Below, in pieces: positions 29,996 through 40,178 of a stretch of 62,163 nucleotides of DNA. The notes beneath the pieces are model-generated. The model searched no databases, was not told where the DNA came from, and saw only the letters and a program-made list of their open reading frames with translations. The first letter of the stretch is position 1. The number at the start of each line of letters is the position of its first letter. Source of the stretch: a virus; IMG/VR virus record IMGVR_UViG_3300013126_004346, positions 1 to 62,163 of that record, one strand, 5' to 3'. The position numbers and the translations under genes are program-made.

Positions 29996-30771
29996 GAATA
30001 GGAATTACCACAATTGGATATGAATCAAAAGATCTATTGAATAGATGTTTTGTGGCTTGGAATGAAATTAAAAAAAATAAAAGCTTAATACCTAATTTAG
30101 AAGATCTAAGAATATGCTTTGCTCATGGATGCTTTGAGGAAACTTACAAATTAGGATTTCCGATATATTCAGTAGACAATACGCACGAGATTGCCAAAAA
30201 AATGAAAGAGGAAGAAATAATTGATGATTTAATTATATATGATACTCCTCAAAAAGAATATGTCATGTGGACAAACAATTTATTAAAACTAAAAGAATCA
30301 AATATAGATTTACTTATAATGGTTAATATAGACGAAATATGGACCGTCGAAGAAGTGCAAAAATTAATTAATTATATAAACAATAATGACCTTGTTGATT
30401 ATTTTAAAATTAATTTTAAAAATTATTGTATAGATTATGAAACTTGGGTAGATGATTTTATTGTGCCGAGGGCTTGGTTCGTTAATAAGAATAAAGGTTT
30501 AAAAAGATTTTATCAAGACGAATTAGTGGAATATGAAGATGGGACGAAAGACATAAACAGAGCGAATTTAATTGTCCCTAAAAATTTAATTTTTCCAAAA
30601 CACTATAGTTGGGTAGGAACAAAAGAATATTTAAAAAGAAAATTAGATTTTCAACAATTAAGATTTGGAATTTGCTCTTATTCTTGGGATGAAAATAATG
30701 ATAAACTCCAATTGAACCAAGATTTTTATACTAGGTTCAACGTACCAAAACCAATTTTAAATAAGGACTAA
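29992..30771 (+). CDS. putative GT-A type glycosyltransferase
   Basis: 259 aa. The start MRIGITTIGYESKDLLNRCFVAW and LLIMVNIDEIWTVEEVQKL resemble GT-A proteins in which a D-x-E/D-like acidic motif (here NIDEIW) follows a hydrophobic strand. A later FPKHYSWVGTKEYLKRKL segment resembles other sugar transferases. Family cannot be fixed. Overlaps the epimerase gene by ATGA. Confidence 0.6.
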   Translation: MRIGITTIGYESKDLLNRCFVAWNEIKKNKSLIPNLEDLRICFAHGCFEETYKLGFPIYSVDNTHEIAKKMKEEEIIDDLIIYDTPQKEYVMWTNNLLKLKESNIDLLIMVNIDEIWTVEEVQKLINYINNNDLVDYFKINFKNYCIDYETWVDDFIVPRAWFVNKNKGLKRFYQDELVEYEDGTKDINRANLIVPKNLIFPKHYSWVGTKEYLKRKLDFQQLRFGICSYSWDENNDKLQLNQDFYTRFNVPKPILNKD

Positions 30772-30774
30772 TAT

Positions 30775-32013
30775 ATGAAAGATGTAATACAAATAACTCA
30801 ATGTAGGCTTTGTAAAAGCTCAGAAATTAAAACAATACTTCCTTTTGGAGAGGTTGCCCTTGCCAACTCATATCCAGAAAATCAAAATGAAAGCGAAGAT
30901 TTATTTCCACTAACTTTAATGAAGTGCGCAGAATGTGGACATATTCAGTTAAAAGAAACGATAAACCCTGATAGATTATTTTTAAATTATCTTTATTCAA
31001 GCTCAGATTCGCCAGCTTTGGTGAAACATTTTAATGAATATGCAAATGATATAAAAAATAGATTTAACTCCGAAAAAAAAGTAACAATTCTAGACATAGG
31101 ATCAAATGATGGAATCCTTTTAAAGGAATTTGAAAATATTGAATTTGGAAATTTAATTGGAATTGATCCTGCAAAAAATATTTCTGAAAGAGCTAAATCA
31201 ATAAAAAATGCCACGATCATAACTGATTTTTTTAATTTAGAAAGTTCTGAAAAAATTAAGTCTAAATTTGGACCAATAAATATTATTTGCGCTAATAATG
31301 TATTTGCTCACGTAGACAAACTAGAAAGCATGATTGAAGGAATAGCAAACTGCATAGATCAAGATGGTGTATTTGTTTTTGAAAACGCTTATTTATTAGA
31401 TACAATTAAAGGATTATATTTTGATCAAGCTTATCATGAGCATTTACAATACTACGGCATAATCCCGCTGGTAAAATTTTTAAGAAAATACGGATTAGAA
31501 ATTTTTGATATAAAAAGGGTTAACACGCAAGGCGGATCATTTAGAATTTTTACCAAAAAAATAAACAGCCAAAAGCATCAAATTACAAAAAATGTTCAAG
31601 ATTTTATCGAAAAAGAAAACGAGTTTGGCCTATACGAAGATCAAACATATATTGATTTTTCTGAAAAATTGAGCAAACTAAAATTTGATTTACAATCATT
31701 AATAAAAAAAATAATTAATGAAAATAAAACAATATGCTGCTACGGATGTCCAGCAAAATTTGCGTTATTCTCTAAATTCTTTGAATTAGAAAATGACATA
31801 ATAAAATATGTAGTAGATGATTCTTCTTTAAAACAAGGAAGATTTTCTCCAGGAAAAAAAATTCCTATAGTAAGCAAAAAACATTTTTACGACAATCCAA
31901 CGGACTATTGCATTATTTCCGTATGGAATATGGCCGAATCAATTATAAAAAATAATGAACAATATAAAGGTAAATTTATAATACCCATGCCAACCTTGAA
32001 AGTAATAGAATGA
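30775..32013 (+). CDS. NDP-4-keto sugar C-methyltransferase
   Basis: 412 aa with the three-domain layout of TylCIII/TcaB9-type enzymes. An N-terminal zinc domain comes first (CRLCKS ... LMKCAECGHIQL, four Cys at about 9-66). A central SAM domain follows (ILDIGSNDGILLKEF, about 105-120; FVFENAYLLDTIKGLYFDQAYHEHLQYY, with the Tyr-His-Glu-His catalytic segment). A C-terminal Methyltransf_14 Rossmann domain comes last (ICCYGCPAKFAL, about 320-330). It adds a methyl branch next to the 4-keto group of an NDP-hexose. A second copy is at 35195. Confidence 0.88.
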   Translation: MKDVIQITQCRLCKSSEIKTILPFGEVALANSYPENQNESEDLFPLTLMKCAECGHIQLKETINPDRLFLNYLYSSSDSPALVKHFNEYANDIKNRFNSEKKVTILDIGSNDGILLKEFENIEFGNLIGIDPAKNISERAKSIKNATIITDFFNLESSEKIKSKFGPINIICANNVFAHVDKLESMIEGIANCIDQDGVFVFENAYLLDTIKGLYFDQAYHEHLQYYGIIPLVKFLRKYGLEIFDIKRVNTQGGSFRIFTKKINSQKHQITKNVQDFIEKENEFGLYEDQTYIDFSEKLSKLKFDLQSLIKKIINENKTICCYGCPAKFALFSKFFELENDIIKYVVDDSSLKQGRFSPGKKIPIVSKKHFYDNPTDYCIISVWNMAESIIKNNEQYKGKFIIPMPTLKVIE

Positions 32014-32879
32014 AAATCTTTGACGCATTTTGTTTTAATAATGAACTTGACCTATTAGAATTAAGATTAAATATTCTTAATGATATTGTTGATTATTTTG
32101 TAATAGTTGAAAGCGAAAGCAATTTTTATGGTCAAGAAAAACTATGTTATTTTATTGAAAACAAAGATCGATTCGATAAATTTAAAGAAAAAATTATTAG
32201 TATAAAATTACCTAAATATAACTTTGGAAATCCATTAATAAATGATGCATTTCAAAAAAATATGTCTTTTAAAAGCGTAGCTCATTTAATGACCGATGAG
32301 GATATATTCATGTATTCGGATGCAGACGAAATACCAAATCCGAAAGCTATTGAAGAAAACAAAACAAATTTATTTAAACCAATAAGATTTAAACAAAATT
32401 TTCATAATTATTATATCAATGTTTTAGTTAAAAAACCGATTGTTTGGCACGGCACAATAATGGCTACTAAAAGATCTTTAGAGCAAATATATTTAAAATA
32501 TTATAATCCAAATAATGAATATCAACTTTTAGCAAATTTAAATTATGGAATTTTTAGTCTAAGGCTTGATGGAGACAAAGATCAGTGGAATTTAGTTAGA
32601 GTTGTAGAAAATGGCGGATGGCACTATACCTATTTAGTTCCAAGAGAAAATCCAACCGAATTTATTTTAAATAAATTAAAAAATCATAGCCATGTAGAAT
32701 TATCAAATGATAATACAGCCAACGTAAATAATGTAGAAAACGCTCTAAAAAACCTTTCTAGCATAAATGCGACAACCATGCCTTGGGGACTAGAAAAAAT
32801 AGACTTAAACGAAACAAATACTCATCAATTCTTGTTAAATAATATTGACAAATATAGATATTTATTATACAATTCATAA
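32010..32879 (+). CDS. glycosyltransferase family 17-like
   Basis: 289 aa. MKIFDAFCFNNELDLLELRLNIL...VDYFVIVESESNFYG (1-45), MTDEDIFMYSDADEIPNP with the DxD motif (about 95-110), FHNYYINVLVKKPIVWHGTIMATK and GGWHYTYL match family 17 (PF04724, the beta-1,4-N-acetylglucosaminyltransferase family). Bacterial and phage members are of unknown specificity. Confidence 0.85.
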   Translation: MKIFDAFCFNNELDLLELRLNILNDIVDYFVIVESESNFYGQEKLCYFIENKDRFDKFKEKIISIKLPKYNFGNPLINDAFQKNMSFKSVAHLMTDEDIFMYSDADEIPNPKAIEENKTNLFKPIRFKQNFHNYYINVLVKKPIVWHGTIMATKRSLEQIYLKYYNPNNEYQLLANLNYGIFSLRLDGDKDQWNLVRVVENGGWHYTYLVPRENPTEFILNKLKNHSHVELSNDNTANVNNVENALKNLSSINATTMPWGLEKIDLNETNTHQFLLNNIDKYRYLLYNS

Positions 32880-33803
32880 TTGTATATAATGAATATAGCT
32901 TTTTATATTATAACATATAATCGACCAAATATTTTAGCTCAATCAATTAGAACGGCTATTAATAATACCTCTGTAAAACCTAATGAAATTTGGATAATAG
33001 ACGATGGATCTACTCCAGATCTAAAAAGCGCACTCTTAAATTATAGCATAGAAAATTCAAGTAAAATACCAGTTAATTTATTAATTCATGGAGTTAATCT
33101 TGGTATAGGATATTCCTTTGAAAGAGTTTATAGTCTTATAAATCAAAATGAAGATTTAGATATTGCATGCATAATAGAATCAGACTATATATGGAGAAAA
33201 GATTGGTTAAAAGATGTTTTAGATATTTTCGAAAGTCAACAAAATTGCATAGCAATTGCTGGTGCGGATCATCCAGATATGCACGACAGATCTAAGACCC
33301 ATAGAATTTTTCCAGAAATAATGAAAGATTTTTTTGGAGAAGATTTAAAGTCTAGAGAATATTTATATAAACCATTTTTTATAGACACAAATTCCGGTAA
33401 GATAGAAGTTCAAGGAGTTAGTAATTCTTGTGGGTGTTCAATTTTAAATTGGAAAAGATTAAAACGCGCAATAAATTATTTGGAGACAAATGGTAAAGTT
33501 CCGATTAATGATTTTTGGAAAAGAATGGATAAAGGATTTCATAAAAATGTCCCAAACAATACGAGAAAACAAGCTTCGGACGGATGGATGAGCACAACGA
33601 TTTCAAAGTATGGAGAAATGTACTTGGAATCTATAGGAATAGATATTACAAAAAATTTTCCATTCCTAAGCATTTGTGATTATAGCATATCTGAACATAT
33701 TTGCGGAGGAGGAGTTAATGGCTATGTGGCTCCAGAAGGAGCTACATTTATTCGTTCTCCGAAATGGAATAATCAATATTTAGATAAAAACCCAAGGAAT
33801 TAA
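32880..33803 (+). CDS. GT2-like glycosyltransferase
   Basis: 307 aa from 32880; the ATG at 32889 (MNIAFYIITYNRPNIL) is an equally good start. GT-A features: IITYNRPNILAQSIRTAI, IWIIDDGSTPD, and IACIIESDYIWRKDWLKDV as the metal-binding acidic segment. Acceptor unknown. Confidence 0.78.
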   Translation: MYIMNIAFYIITYNRPNILAQSIRTAINNTSVKPNEIWIIDDGSTPDLKSALLNYSIENSSKIPVNLLIHGVNLGIGYSFERVYSLINQNEDLDIACIIESDYIWRKDWLKDVLDIFESQQNCIAIAGADHPDMHDRSKTHRIFPEIMKDFFGEDLKSREYLYKPFFIDTNSGKIEVQGVSNSCGCSILNWKRLKRAINYLETNGKVPINDFWKRMDKGFHKNVPNNTRKQASDGWMSTTISKYGEMYLESIGIDITKNFPFLSICDYSISEHICGGGVNGYVAPEGATFIRSPKWNNQYLDKNPRN

Positions 33804-33806
33804 TAT

Positions 33807-35198
33807 ATGAAAACACAAAAAATAATTATTACTGGTGGCCTAGGATATATTGGTACGGAATTATGTAAATTATATTCAGGTGAAACAAGATTTAAAAATA
33901 TTATAGTGACAGATAACAGATTTATATCTGAAAGAGTAAGACAATTAAGAGATTGGGGTTTTAATTTTATTCAAGGAAATATTTTAGATGAAAAATTTAC
34001 AGAAAGCTTGATTAAAGACGCAGACATCGTTTATCATTTAGCTGGAGTAACAGATGTAGCATATGTAAAAACTGAAGAAACTCCAGAAAAAGATGAACAA
34101 ATAAAAAAAACGGCAATAGAGGGAACCAGTAATATTTTAAAATTTTTATCTAATGACGCAAAGATAGTTTTTCCTTCAACACATGTTGTTTTTGAAGGCT
34201 ATGAAAAAACAATGTTTGATCTTAAGGAGGAAGCAGAAACTAAACCCGTTTTGACTTATGCTAAATGCAAAGTAAAAAATGAAGAGGATATTAAAAATTC
34301 AAATAAAAATTATATTATTTTAAGGCTTGGTTCAGTTTACGGTTATTCTACAGATACTATGCGAATAAATATTATGCCTAATTTATTTTCAAAAATGGCA
34401 TCACAAAATCAATCAATTAAATTATTTTCTGGAGGAGTTCAAAGAAAAAGTTTGGTTTCCGTTTTAGACGTTGCCAGATGTTTTAAATTTATGGGCGAAG
34501 CATTTATAAAAAATGAAATCTTTCACTTAAGCAACGAAAATGCTACAGTAAAAGAAGTAGCGGAAATTTGCAAAAAATATAGCCCAAAGTTGAGCATAAT
34601 TGAAACAAATGATCCAATTCCAAATTTTGGATATACATTATGCAATAAAAAACTTTTATCTACAGGATTTAAGTTTTTATATAATTTAGAAAATTCTATT
34701 AAAGAAATGATTGAAAATTGGTCGCCAAGAAATATTAACTCTAATTTAGAATTTATAATTCGTGGGGAAAAAGAATTTATAGATGAAAGAGGAAAAATAA
34801 GTAATTATGAACTTACGGAACCAATTAATTTAATTGGATATATTGAATCTAAAGCAGAAACAATAAGAGCAAATCATTATCATCCAATACAAGAGCAAAA
34901 ATGTTTGTTAATAAAAGGAAAGTATATAAGCGTGACAAAAGATTTATCTTATAAAAATGGAGAAATAGAGATTAGAGTTATAAAACCAGGAGATATAGCG
35001 GTTATAAAACCAAACGTTGCCCACGCGATGGTCTTTACTGAAGATTCAATTTTTCTAAATTTAGTTCGAGGAGAAAGAGAACACGAAAATTATGGAGTAA
35101 CCCACACAATTCCATATTTATTGGTAAATGAATCATTTAAAGAATATCTATTAAATGATAGAATCGAGAATAATAAGATTCAATCTTGGATAAAATGA
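33807..35198 (+). CDS. sugar epimerase/dehydratase fused to a cupin
   Basis: 463 aa. Residues 1-305 are an extended SDR: ITGGLGYIGTELCKLY, VYHLAGVTDVAYV, FPSTHVVFEG, catalytic YAKCK (about 150) and QRKSLVSVLDVARCF. Residues about 310-463 form an RmlC-like cupin: NHYHPIQEQKCLLIKGKYIS, GDIAVIKPNVAHAMVF. The fusion would join epimerisation or reduction and isomerisation of one NDP-sugar in one protein. AAGGA precedes the ATG. Confidence 0.82.
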   Translation: MKTQKIIITGGLGYIGTELCKLYSGETRFKNIIVTDNRFISERVRQLRDWGFNFIQGNILDEKFTESLIKDADIVYHLAGVTDVAYVKTEETPEKDEQIKKTAIEGTSNILKFLSNDAKIVFPSTHVVFEGYEKTMFDLKEEAETKPVLTYAKCKVKNEEDIKNSNKNYIILRLGSVYGYSTDTMRINIMPNLFSKMASQNQSIKLFSGGVQRKSLVSVLDVARCFKFMGEAFIKNEIFHLSNENATVKEVAEICKKYSPKLSIIETNDPIPNFGYTLCNKKLLSTGFKFLYNLENSIKEMIENWSPRNINSNLEFIIRGEKEFIDERGKISNYELTEPINLIGYIESKAETIRANHYHPIQEQKCLLIKGKYISVTKDLSYKNGEIEIRVIKPGDIAVIKPNVAHAMVFTEDSIFLNLVRGEREHENYGVTHTIPYLLVNESFKEYLLNDRIENNKIQSWIK

Positions 35199-36466
35199 AT
35201 ATTAAATATAGACAAACATGTAGAATTTGCGGAAACCCAAACTTAACAGAAATAATCGATTTGGGATATCAACACCTTCAAGGCTCTTTTCTAAAGCAGG
35301 GCAAAGGACAAACATCTTTGAGAAAGATACCCAATAAAATTGTAAGATGTGATGTTTCTAAAAAAGAAAACGCTTGTGGTTTAGTTCAAACCGCACACAC
35401 AATACCTCCAAAAATAATGTATTCAAATTATTGGTACGAATCTAATATCAGCCAGACAATGAGAGATCATTTAAAAAATATTACTGAAAAAGCATTAAAG
35501 ATTATACCTAATCCTAAAAAAGTTTTAGATATAGCGATGAACGACGGAACTCTTCTATTAAATTATAAAGAAGGAATTGAATTATATGGAGTAGATCCTT
35601 CGGATATAACAACTAAAGTCAAACAGAAATATACAAATATTAAAATTTATAATGATTTATTTCCTTGCGCAGAAATGGAAAAGGATAAATTAGAAAAAAG
35701 TTTTGATATAATTACTTCAATTGCTTGCTTCTACGATTTAGACGATCCTTTGGATTTTTGTTTAAACGTAAATAAGTTTCTTTCAGATGATGGAATTTGG
35801 ATTTTCGAAATGGCATATTTACCATTTATAATAGACAATCTATGTTATGACACATTTTGCAGCGAACACTTAGAGCATTATCATTTAGCGCCAGTTGAAT
35901 ACTTATTAGATAAAGCTGGATTAAGATTAATATATGCTGAACTAAACGACATAAACGGAGGAAGCATATGCTGTTATGCTGTTAAAAAATCTAATTTTAA
36001 ATATGACTCCGAAGATAAAACTAAAGCATTGATGAATTTAAGATTTAAGGAATTTGACTTAGCTTTAGACGAATCAAAAATCTACGAAGATTTTAAAAAT
36101 AGAATAGTAGCGCAAAAATATGAACTTGTTAAATTTTTTAATGAAGAAGTAATCAAGAATAAAAAAACGGTTCATTTGTATGGAGCATCAACAAAAGTAA
36201 ACACTTTACTAGGATATTGTTTTGGCGATGATATATTAAAATATATTCAATATGCAGCAGAAAGAAGCGAAGAAAAATTCGGATCTAAAACATTAAGTGG
36301 CATAGAAATAATATCTGAAAAAGAAAGCAGAAAACTTGAACCCGACTATTATTTAGTTGGGCCATGGCACTTTAAAAGAGAAATATTGAATAGAGAAAAA
36401 GAGGCTTTGGTACAAGGTATAAAGTTTATTTTTCCTTTACCAAAATTTGAAGTAATAGGCCAATAA
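35195..36466 (+). CDS. NDP-4-keto sugar C-methyltransferase, second copy
   Basis: 423 aa from the ATG at 35195 (ATGA overlap). Same three-domain layout as 30775: zinc Cys at CRICGNPN and at VRCDVSKKENACGL, SAM motif VLDIAMNDGTLLLNY, catalytic FEMAYLPFIIDNLCYDTFCSEHLEHYHL, and a C-terminal HLYGASTKVNTLL domain. Sequence identity to the first copy looks low, so it probably acts on a different position or sugar. Confidence 0.86.
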   Translation: MNIKYRQTCRICGNPNLTEIIDLGYQHLQGSFLKQGKGQTSLRKIPNKIVRCDVSKKENACGLVQTAHTIPPKIMYSNYWYESNISQTMRDHLKNITEKALKIIPNPKKVLDIAMNDGTLLLNYKEGIELYGVDPSDITTKVKQKYTNIKIYNDLFPCAEMEKDKLEKSFDIITSIACFYDLDDPLDFCLNVNKFLSDDGIWIFEMAYLPFIIDNLCYDTFCSEHLEHYHLAPVEYLLDKAGLRLIYAELNDINGGSICCYAVKKSNFKYDSEDKTKALMNLRFKEFDLALDESKIYEDFKNRIVAQKYELVKFFNEEVIKNKKTVHLYGASTKVNTLLGYCFGDDILKYIQYAAERSEEKFGSKTLSGIEIISEKESRKLEPDYYLVGPWHFKREILNREKEALVQGIKFIFPLPKFEVIGQ

Positions 36467-36470
36467 AACA

Positions 36471-37118
36471 ATGGCAATTTCGCAACAAGATTTATTTGTA
36501 AATTTACTGCTTCCAAATAAAAATGGATTTTTTTTAGATATTGGCGCAGGAGATGGAGAATCTCAACCTTGTCAAACTAATACCGCTTGGCTAGAAGAAT
36601 TAGGGTGGAAAGGCATATTATTAGAATATGAAAAAAAATATTGTGATCATGCAAAAAAATTTAGAAAAAATTCTATAGTTGTTCAAGGTGACGCATATGC
36701 TATAGATTATAGAAATATGTTTAGATCTTTTAATGCGCCAACAGCGATAGATTATCTTTCAGTTGATATTGATCCATGGTATTCACAAATTGCAAATGTA
36801 CAAATACTGAGTTTTCTTCCTTGGAGAGAATACGATTTTAAAATTATAACAATAGAACATGATTTATATAATACGGAAGTAGGAAAATTTCAAAAACCAG
36901 CTTTAGCAAATTTTTTTAAAAATGAAATTTTAAAAGATTATAAGATAATTGCGGAAGACGTTGGACTAGTATATGATGGAAAAAAATATCTAGAAGATTG
37001 GTTTATAAATATAAAATATATTAAAGAGTTTAATATTAAAAATATAGAAAACTTATATTATTTAAAAGAAAATCCAAATAATATTATTATGGATCTATGT
37101 AAAAAACAAATAAAATGA
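36471..37118 (+). CDS. FkbM-like SAM methyltransferase
   Basis: 215 aa. GFFLDIGAGDGESQPCQTNTAWLEELGWKGILLEYEKKY is the SAM-binding region. DYLSVDIDPWYSQIANVQIL and FKIITIEHDLY resemble the copy in the nrd operon (21290-21901). Family members O-methylate sugars. Overlaps the next gene by ATGA. Confidence 0.75.
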   Translation: MAISQQDLFVNLLLPNKNGFFLDIGAGDGESQPCQTNTAWLEELGWKGILLEYEKKYCDHAKKFRKNSIVVQGDAYAIDYRNMFRSFNAPTAIDYLSVDIDPWYSQIANVQILSFLPWREYDFKIITIEHDLYNTEVGKFQKPALANFFKNEILKDYKIIAEDVGLVYDGKKYLEDWFINIKYIKEFNIKNIENLYYLKENPNNIIMDLCKKQIK

Positions 37119-38104
37119 AAATAGCTTATTTAGATTTAAATGAAGATGATCTTATAGAGGATTATTCGTTAACTCCAAATAAATATGGAGGAGGAAGGAT
37201 TATAGCGGCAAGTCTTTTGGATAAATTAAAAGATTTTTTTATATACTCTAATATTAAATCGTTTGACAATATAGACGATAATAAAAAAAATCAATGCTTT
37301 AGTCTAGATTTAAATTCTAGAAGAGCAATTAAATCTGGACTACCTTTAAAAAATTATATAAAAAATGCAGATGAATATGATATATTTTTTCATCATCATG
37401 CTGATGTTTTCTTAAATTTAGAAAACTGCAAAAGTCAAAAACAGGCTGTATGGCCTGTTGGCTGGGCAGAAACGGTGCATTCAAAAACAAAAAACATTTT
37501 ATTGTTTGATCCAGAAGTTCAGGCTACGAAATATTCAGAATTTGCAAAAATATATAAAATAGTAATTGGACCTAGATTTGAAAAATTTCAAGAATACAAA
37601 AAAGAAGATTTTATTTTTCAATGCTCAAGGCACTGTAACGAATATCAATCAATTCAGTTAGCTCAATTATGTAATAAACATAATATTAAAATATATTTTG
37701 CTGGCCCAATAGTCCCAGGATACGAATTATTAAATTTTATAGACAATAAAAATAGTTTTTATTTAGGCTCAATATCTCAAGAGATAAAAATTGCTTTTAT
37801 GAAAAAAAGCAAATTCAACGCTCAATTGCAAACTTATCCGATATCGGCTACTTTAACTGGAAAAGAGTGCTCCAGCTATGGAGTTTCAATTATGGCTTCA
37901 GAAATCGGAGGGTGGAAAAATTATATAAAACATGGAATAAATGGATTTTTTATAAGAAATGAAAATGATTTTTTCAACGCATGGGAAAATAGAGATAAGA
38001 TAAAACAAAAAGATTGTTACGAACTTGGATTAGAACATTCCGAAGAAAATATGATTGCTTTAGTGATTCAATCTTTGACAAACATTTTAAATAATGAAAA
38101 TTAA
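37115..38104 (+). CDS. GT-B glycosyltransferase, family 4-like
   Basis: 329 aa. NKYGGGRIIAASLLDKL at about 22-38, FQCSRHCNEYQSIQLAQLC at about 169-187, then SFYLGSISQEIKIAFMKKSKFNAQLQTYP and CSSYGVSIMASEIGGWKNYIKHGINGFF, which follow the GT4 C-terminal pattern. The E-x7-E motif is changed. Substrates unknown. Confidence 0.72.
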   Translation: MKIAYLDLNEDDLIEDYSLTPNKYGGGRIIAASLLDKLKDFFIYSNIKSFDNIDDNKKNQCFSLDLNSRRAIKSGLPLKNYIKNADEYDIFFHHHADVFLNLENCKSQKQAVWPVGWAETVHSKTKNILLFDPEVQATKYSEFAKIYKIVIGPRFEKFQEYKKEDFIFQCSRHCNEYQSIQLAQLCNKHNIKIYFAGPIVPGYELLNFIDNKNSFYLGSISQEIKIAFMKKSKFNAQLQTYPISATLTGKECSSYGVSIMASEIGGWKNYIKHGINGFFIRNENDFFNAWENRDKIKQKDCYELGLEHSEENMIALVIQSLTNILNNEN

Positions 38105-39122
38105 TTTTTATGATGATGATAATAGATCTTTAACGGATCCAAACTATTTTAAAAAAATGAATAGTTTTGGAGTGGTAGCTTTTAATATGAATAAAGCCTT
38201 AAAGCAAATCGGATTCTACGGAGAACTAGACGAGGCAGATTGGGTTGGAAAATGCGGTTCATTAGACCCATTTTTTCAATATAAAGATAAAAAAAGTTTT
38301 TATATAAATGTTTGGGAGACAAATAATACAATCCCACATTATTTATTAGATAACGCAAGAAATAAAATAATTTTTGGACTATCAGAAAAAATAACAAATA
38401 TCTGGAAAAAGTATGGATTTAAATCAGAAACAATTTATGCAGGATGCGACACCGAATATTGGCAACAATCAAAGGAAAAGAATAAAAATCAATTTATATT
38501 TTGTCACGTTAATCATTCTACAGTAAGAAGCGCTTTAGAATTAACAGTACAAGCCTTTATTAAGGCTTTTAAATCTAATGAGAATGTCAAATTAATAATT
38601 AAAGATCATCCAGAAAATAAAATTTTTCATGATTATATAAAAAGCTTTAATTGTAAAAACATCGAGTACATTTTTGAATTTTGGGAAGCGGATAAAATTA
38701 AAGATCTATATAGCGAAAGTCATGTAACATTAAATGTTTTAAGGTCGGCCAGCTTTGGAATGCCGCTTCTCGAATCTTCTGCATGTAATAGTCTATGTTT
38801 AACTGGAAATGTCAGTCCAACTAATGAAATAGTAAATTCTAGTTTTGCGGCAATGATAGAATCAAACGGCGAAATACCCGTATATCCATATATTGAAGAA
38901 GCCGAAGTTAGATTCGGATTAAAAAATTATTACGGCAGATTTTCTTATCCAGAAATACCTTATTTTTGGAATTTTGATGTGGATATTTATTCTCAAAAAA
39001 TGTTAGAGATTTATAATAATTGGTCTTTGTATGAAAAATTAGATAAAAGAACTCCAGTTGTAAAAAATTGGAAATGGGAAAATTCAGCTAAAAAGCTAGT
39101 TTCAGTATTGCAAAATTATTAA
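38094..39122 (+). CDS. GT-B glycosyltransferase, tandem paralogue 1
   Basis: 342 aa. Shares with the next gene FxxxNxALKxI, FYINVWETNN, CDTEYWQQSK, FCHVNHSTVRSALELTVQAFIKAFKSNENVKLIIKD, LYSESHVTLNVLRSASFGMPLLESSACNSLCLTG and a C-terminal RTPVVKNWKWENSAKKL. This is a GT4-like donor domain. The 11-base overlap with the previous gene indicates coupling. Confidence 0.75.
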   Translation: MKINFYDDDNRSLTDPNYFKKMNSFGVVAFNMNKALKQIGFYGELDEADWVGKCGSLDPFFQYKDKKSFYINVWETNNTIPHYLLDNARNKIIFGLSEKITNIWKKYGFKSETIYAGCDTEYWQQSKEKNKNQFIFCHVNHSTVRSALELTVQAFIKAFKSNENVKLIIKDHPENKIFHDYIKSFNCKNIEYIFEFWEADKIKDLYSESHVTLNVLRSASFGMPLLESSACNSLCLTGNVSPTNEIVNSSFAAMIESNGEIPVYPYIEEAEVRFGLKNYYGRFSYPEIPYFWNFDVDIYSQKMLEIYNNWSLYEKLDKRTPVVKNWKWENSAKKLVSVLQNY

Positions 39123-39131
39123 AATAAATTT

Positions 39132-40178
39132 ATGATACATTTATTTGAAGCAGACCCAAGATTTTATAACGATCCGACTTTCGAGGAGAATCATGGTTCT
39201 TTTTCAGTTATAAACTACGGCATAAATAATGCTCTAAAAAAAATTAATTTATATTCAGATATTGATTCAGCGGAATATGTTGGAATACCAACGAGTTTAG
39301 ATTTTAATTTTAATTATAAAAATAAAAAAATCTTTTATATTACAGTTTGGGAAACAATTAATAAATTAACAAATTATCATATAAATCATTTATCAAATAA
39401 AAATACTTATCTATTTGGCATGAGCGATCAAATAACTAATCTTTATTTAAAAGAAAACATAAGATGTAAAACTCTTCATTGTGGTTGCGATTCAGATTTT
39501 TGGCATCAAACAAAACCTAAAAATGAAATATTTACTTTTTTACATATAAATAGCAGCAACGTTAGATCTGGTTTAGATCTTACATTACAAGCATTTCATA
39601 TGGCATTTCAAAATAACCAAAATGTTCAACTTATTATTAAAGATACAAACGCAAATGTCGATACTCTAAAACAAAGAATTAACGAGTTTGTTCAAAAAGG
39701 AACAAATATTAAATATATTTCAGAAAGAATGGGAAAATCTCAAATAAGAGATTTATACTCTAGCTCTCATGTAGGATTAAATTTATTAAGAATGACATCT
39801 TGGGGTTTTCCGCTTCACGAAATGTCAGCATGTAATTGTTTGTCATTAACAGGAGATTTTGAACCAACGAATATATTAATAAATAAAGACTATGGAGTTT
39901 TATTAAAACCAAGCCGAGAAGTAGAAATTATAAATAAATTATCAGAACTTGTAAATTATTGGGGCCTATTAAATTGTTATTCAGGATTTAATTATTCCGA
40001 AAGTCCAAGATTTTATGATTTTAATATAGAAGAATATGCTAATTTAATAAAAAATATTTATGAAAATTGGAATTTTTATAGTAAAATTGATACAAGAAAT
40101 CCCATAATAGATAAATGGAAATGGGAATATACAGCTAAAAATTTAATTCTAGGGTTAAAAGAATATGATAACATTTAA
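39132..40178 (+). CDS. GT-B glycosyltransferase, tandem paralogue 2
   Basis: 348 aa, a clear paralogue of the preceding gene (FYITVWETIN, CDSDFWHQTK, NSSNVRSGLDLTLQAFHMAFQNNQNVQLIIKD, SACNCLSLTGDFEPTN, RNPIIDKWKWEYTAKNL). The pair arose by tandem duplication and has diverged well beyond DNA similarity, so each probably has its own acceptor. Confidence 0.75.
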   Translation: MIHLFEADPRFYNDPTFEENHGSFSVINYGINNALKKINLYSDIDSAEYVGIPTSLDFNFNYKNKKIFYITVWETINKLTNYHINHLSNKNTYLFGMSDQITNLYLKENIRCKTLHCGCDSDFWHQTKPKNEIFTFLHINSSNVRSGLDLTLQAFHMAFQNNQNVQLIIKDTNANVDTLKQRINEFVQKGTNIKYISERMGKSQIRDLYSSSHVGLNLLRMTSWGFPLHEMSACNCLSLTGDFEPTNILINKDYGVLLKPSREVEIINKLSELVNYWGLLNCYSGFNYSESPRFYDFNIEEYANLIKNIYENWNFYSKIDTRNPIIDKWKWEYTAKNLILGLKEYDNI

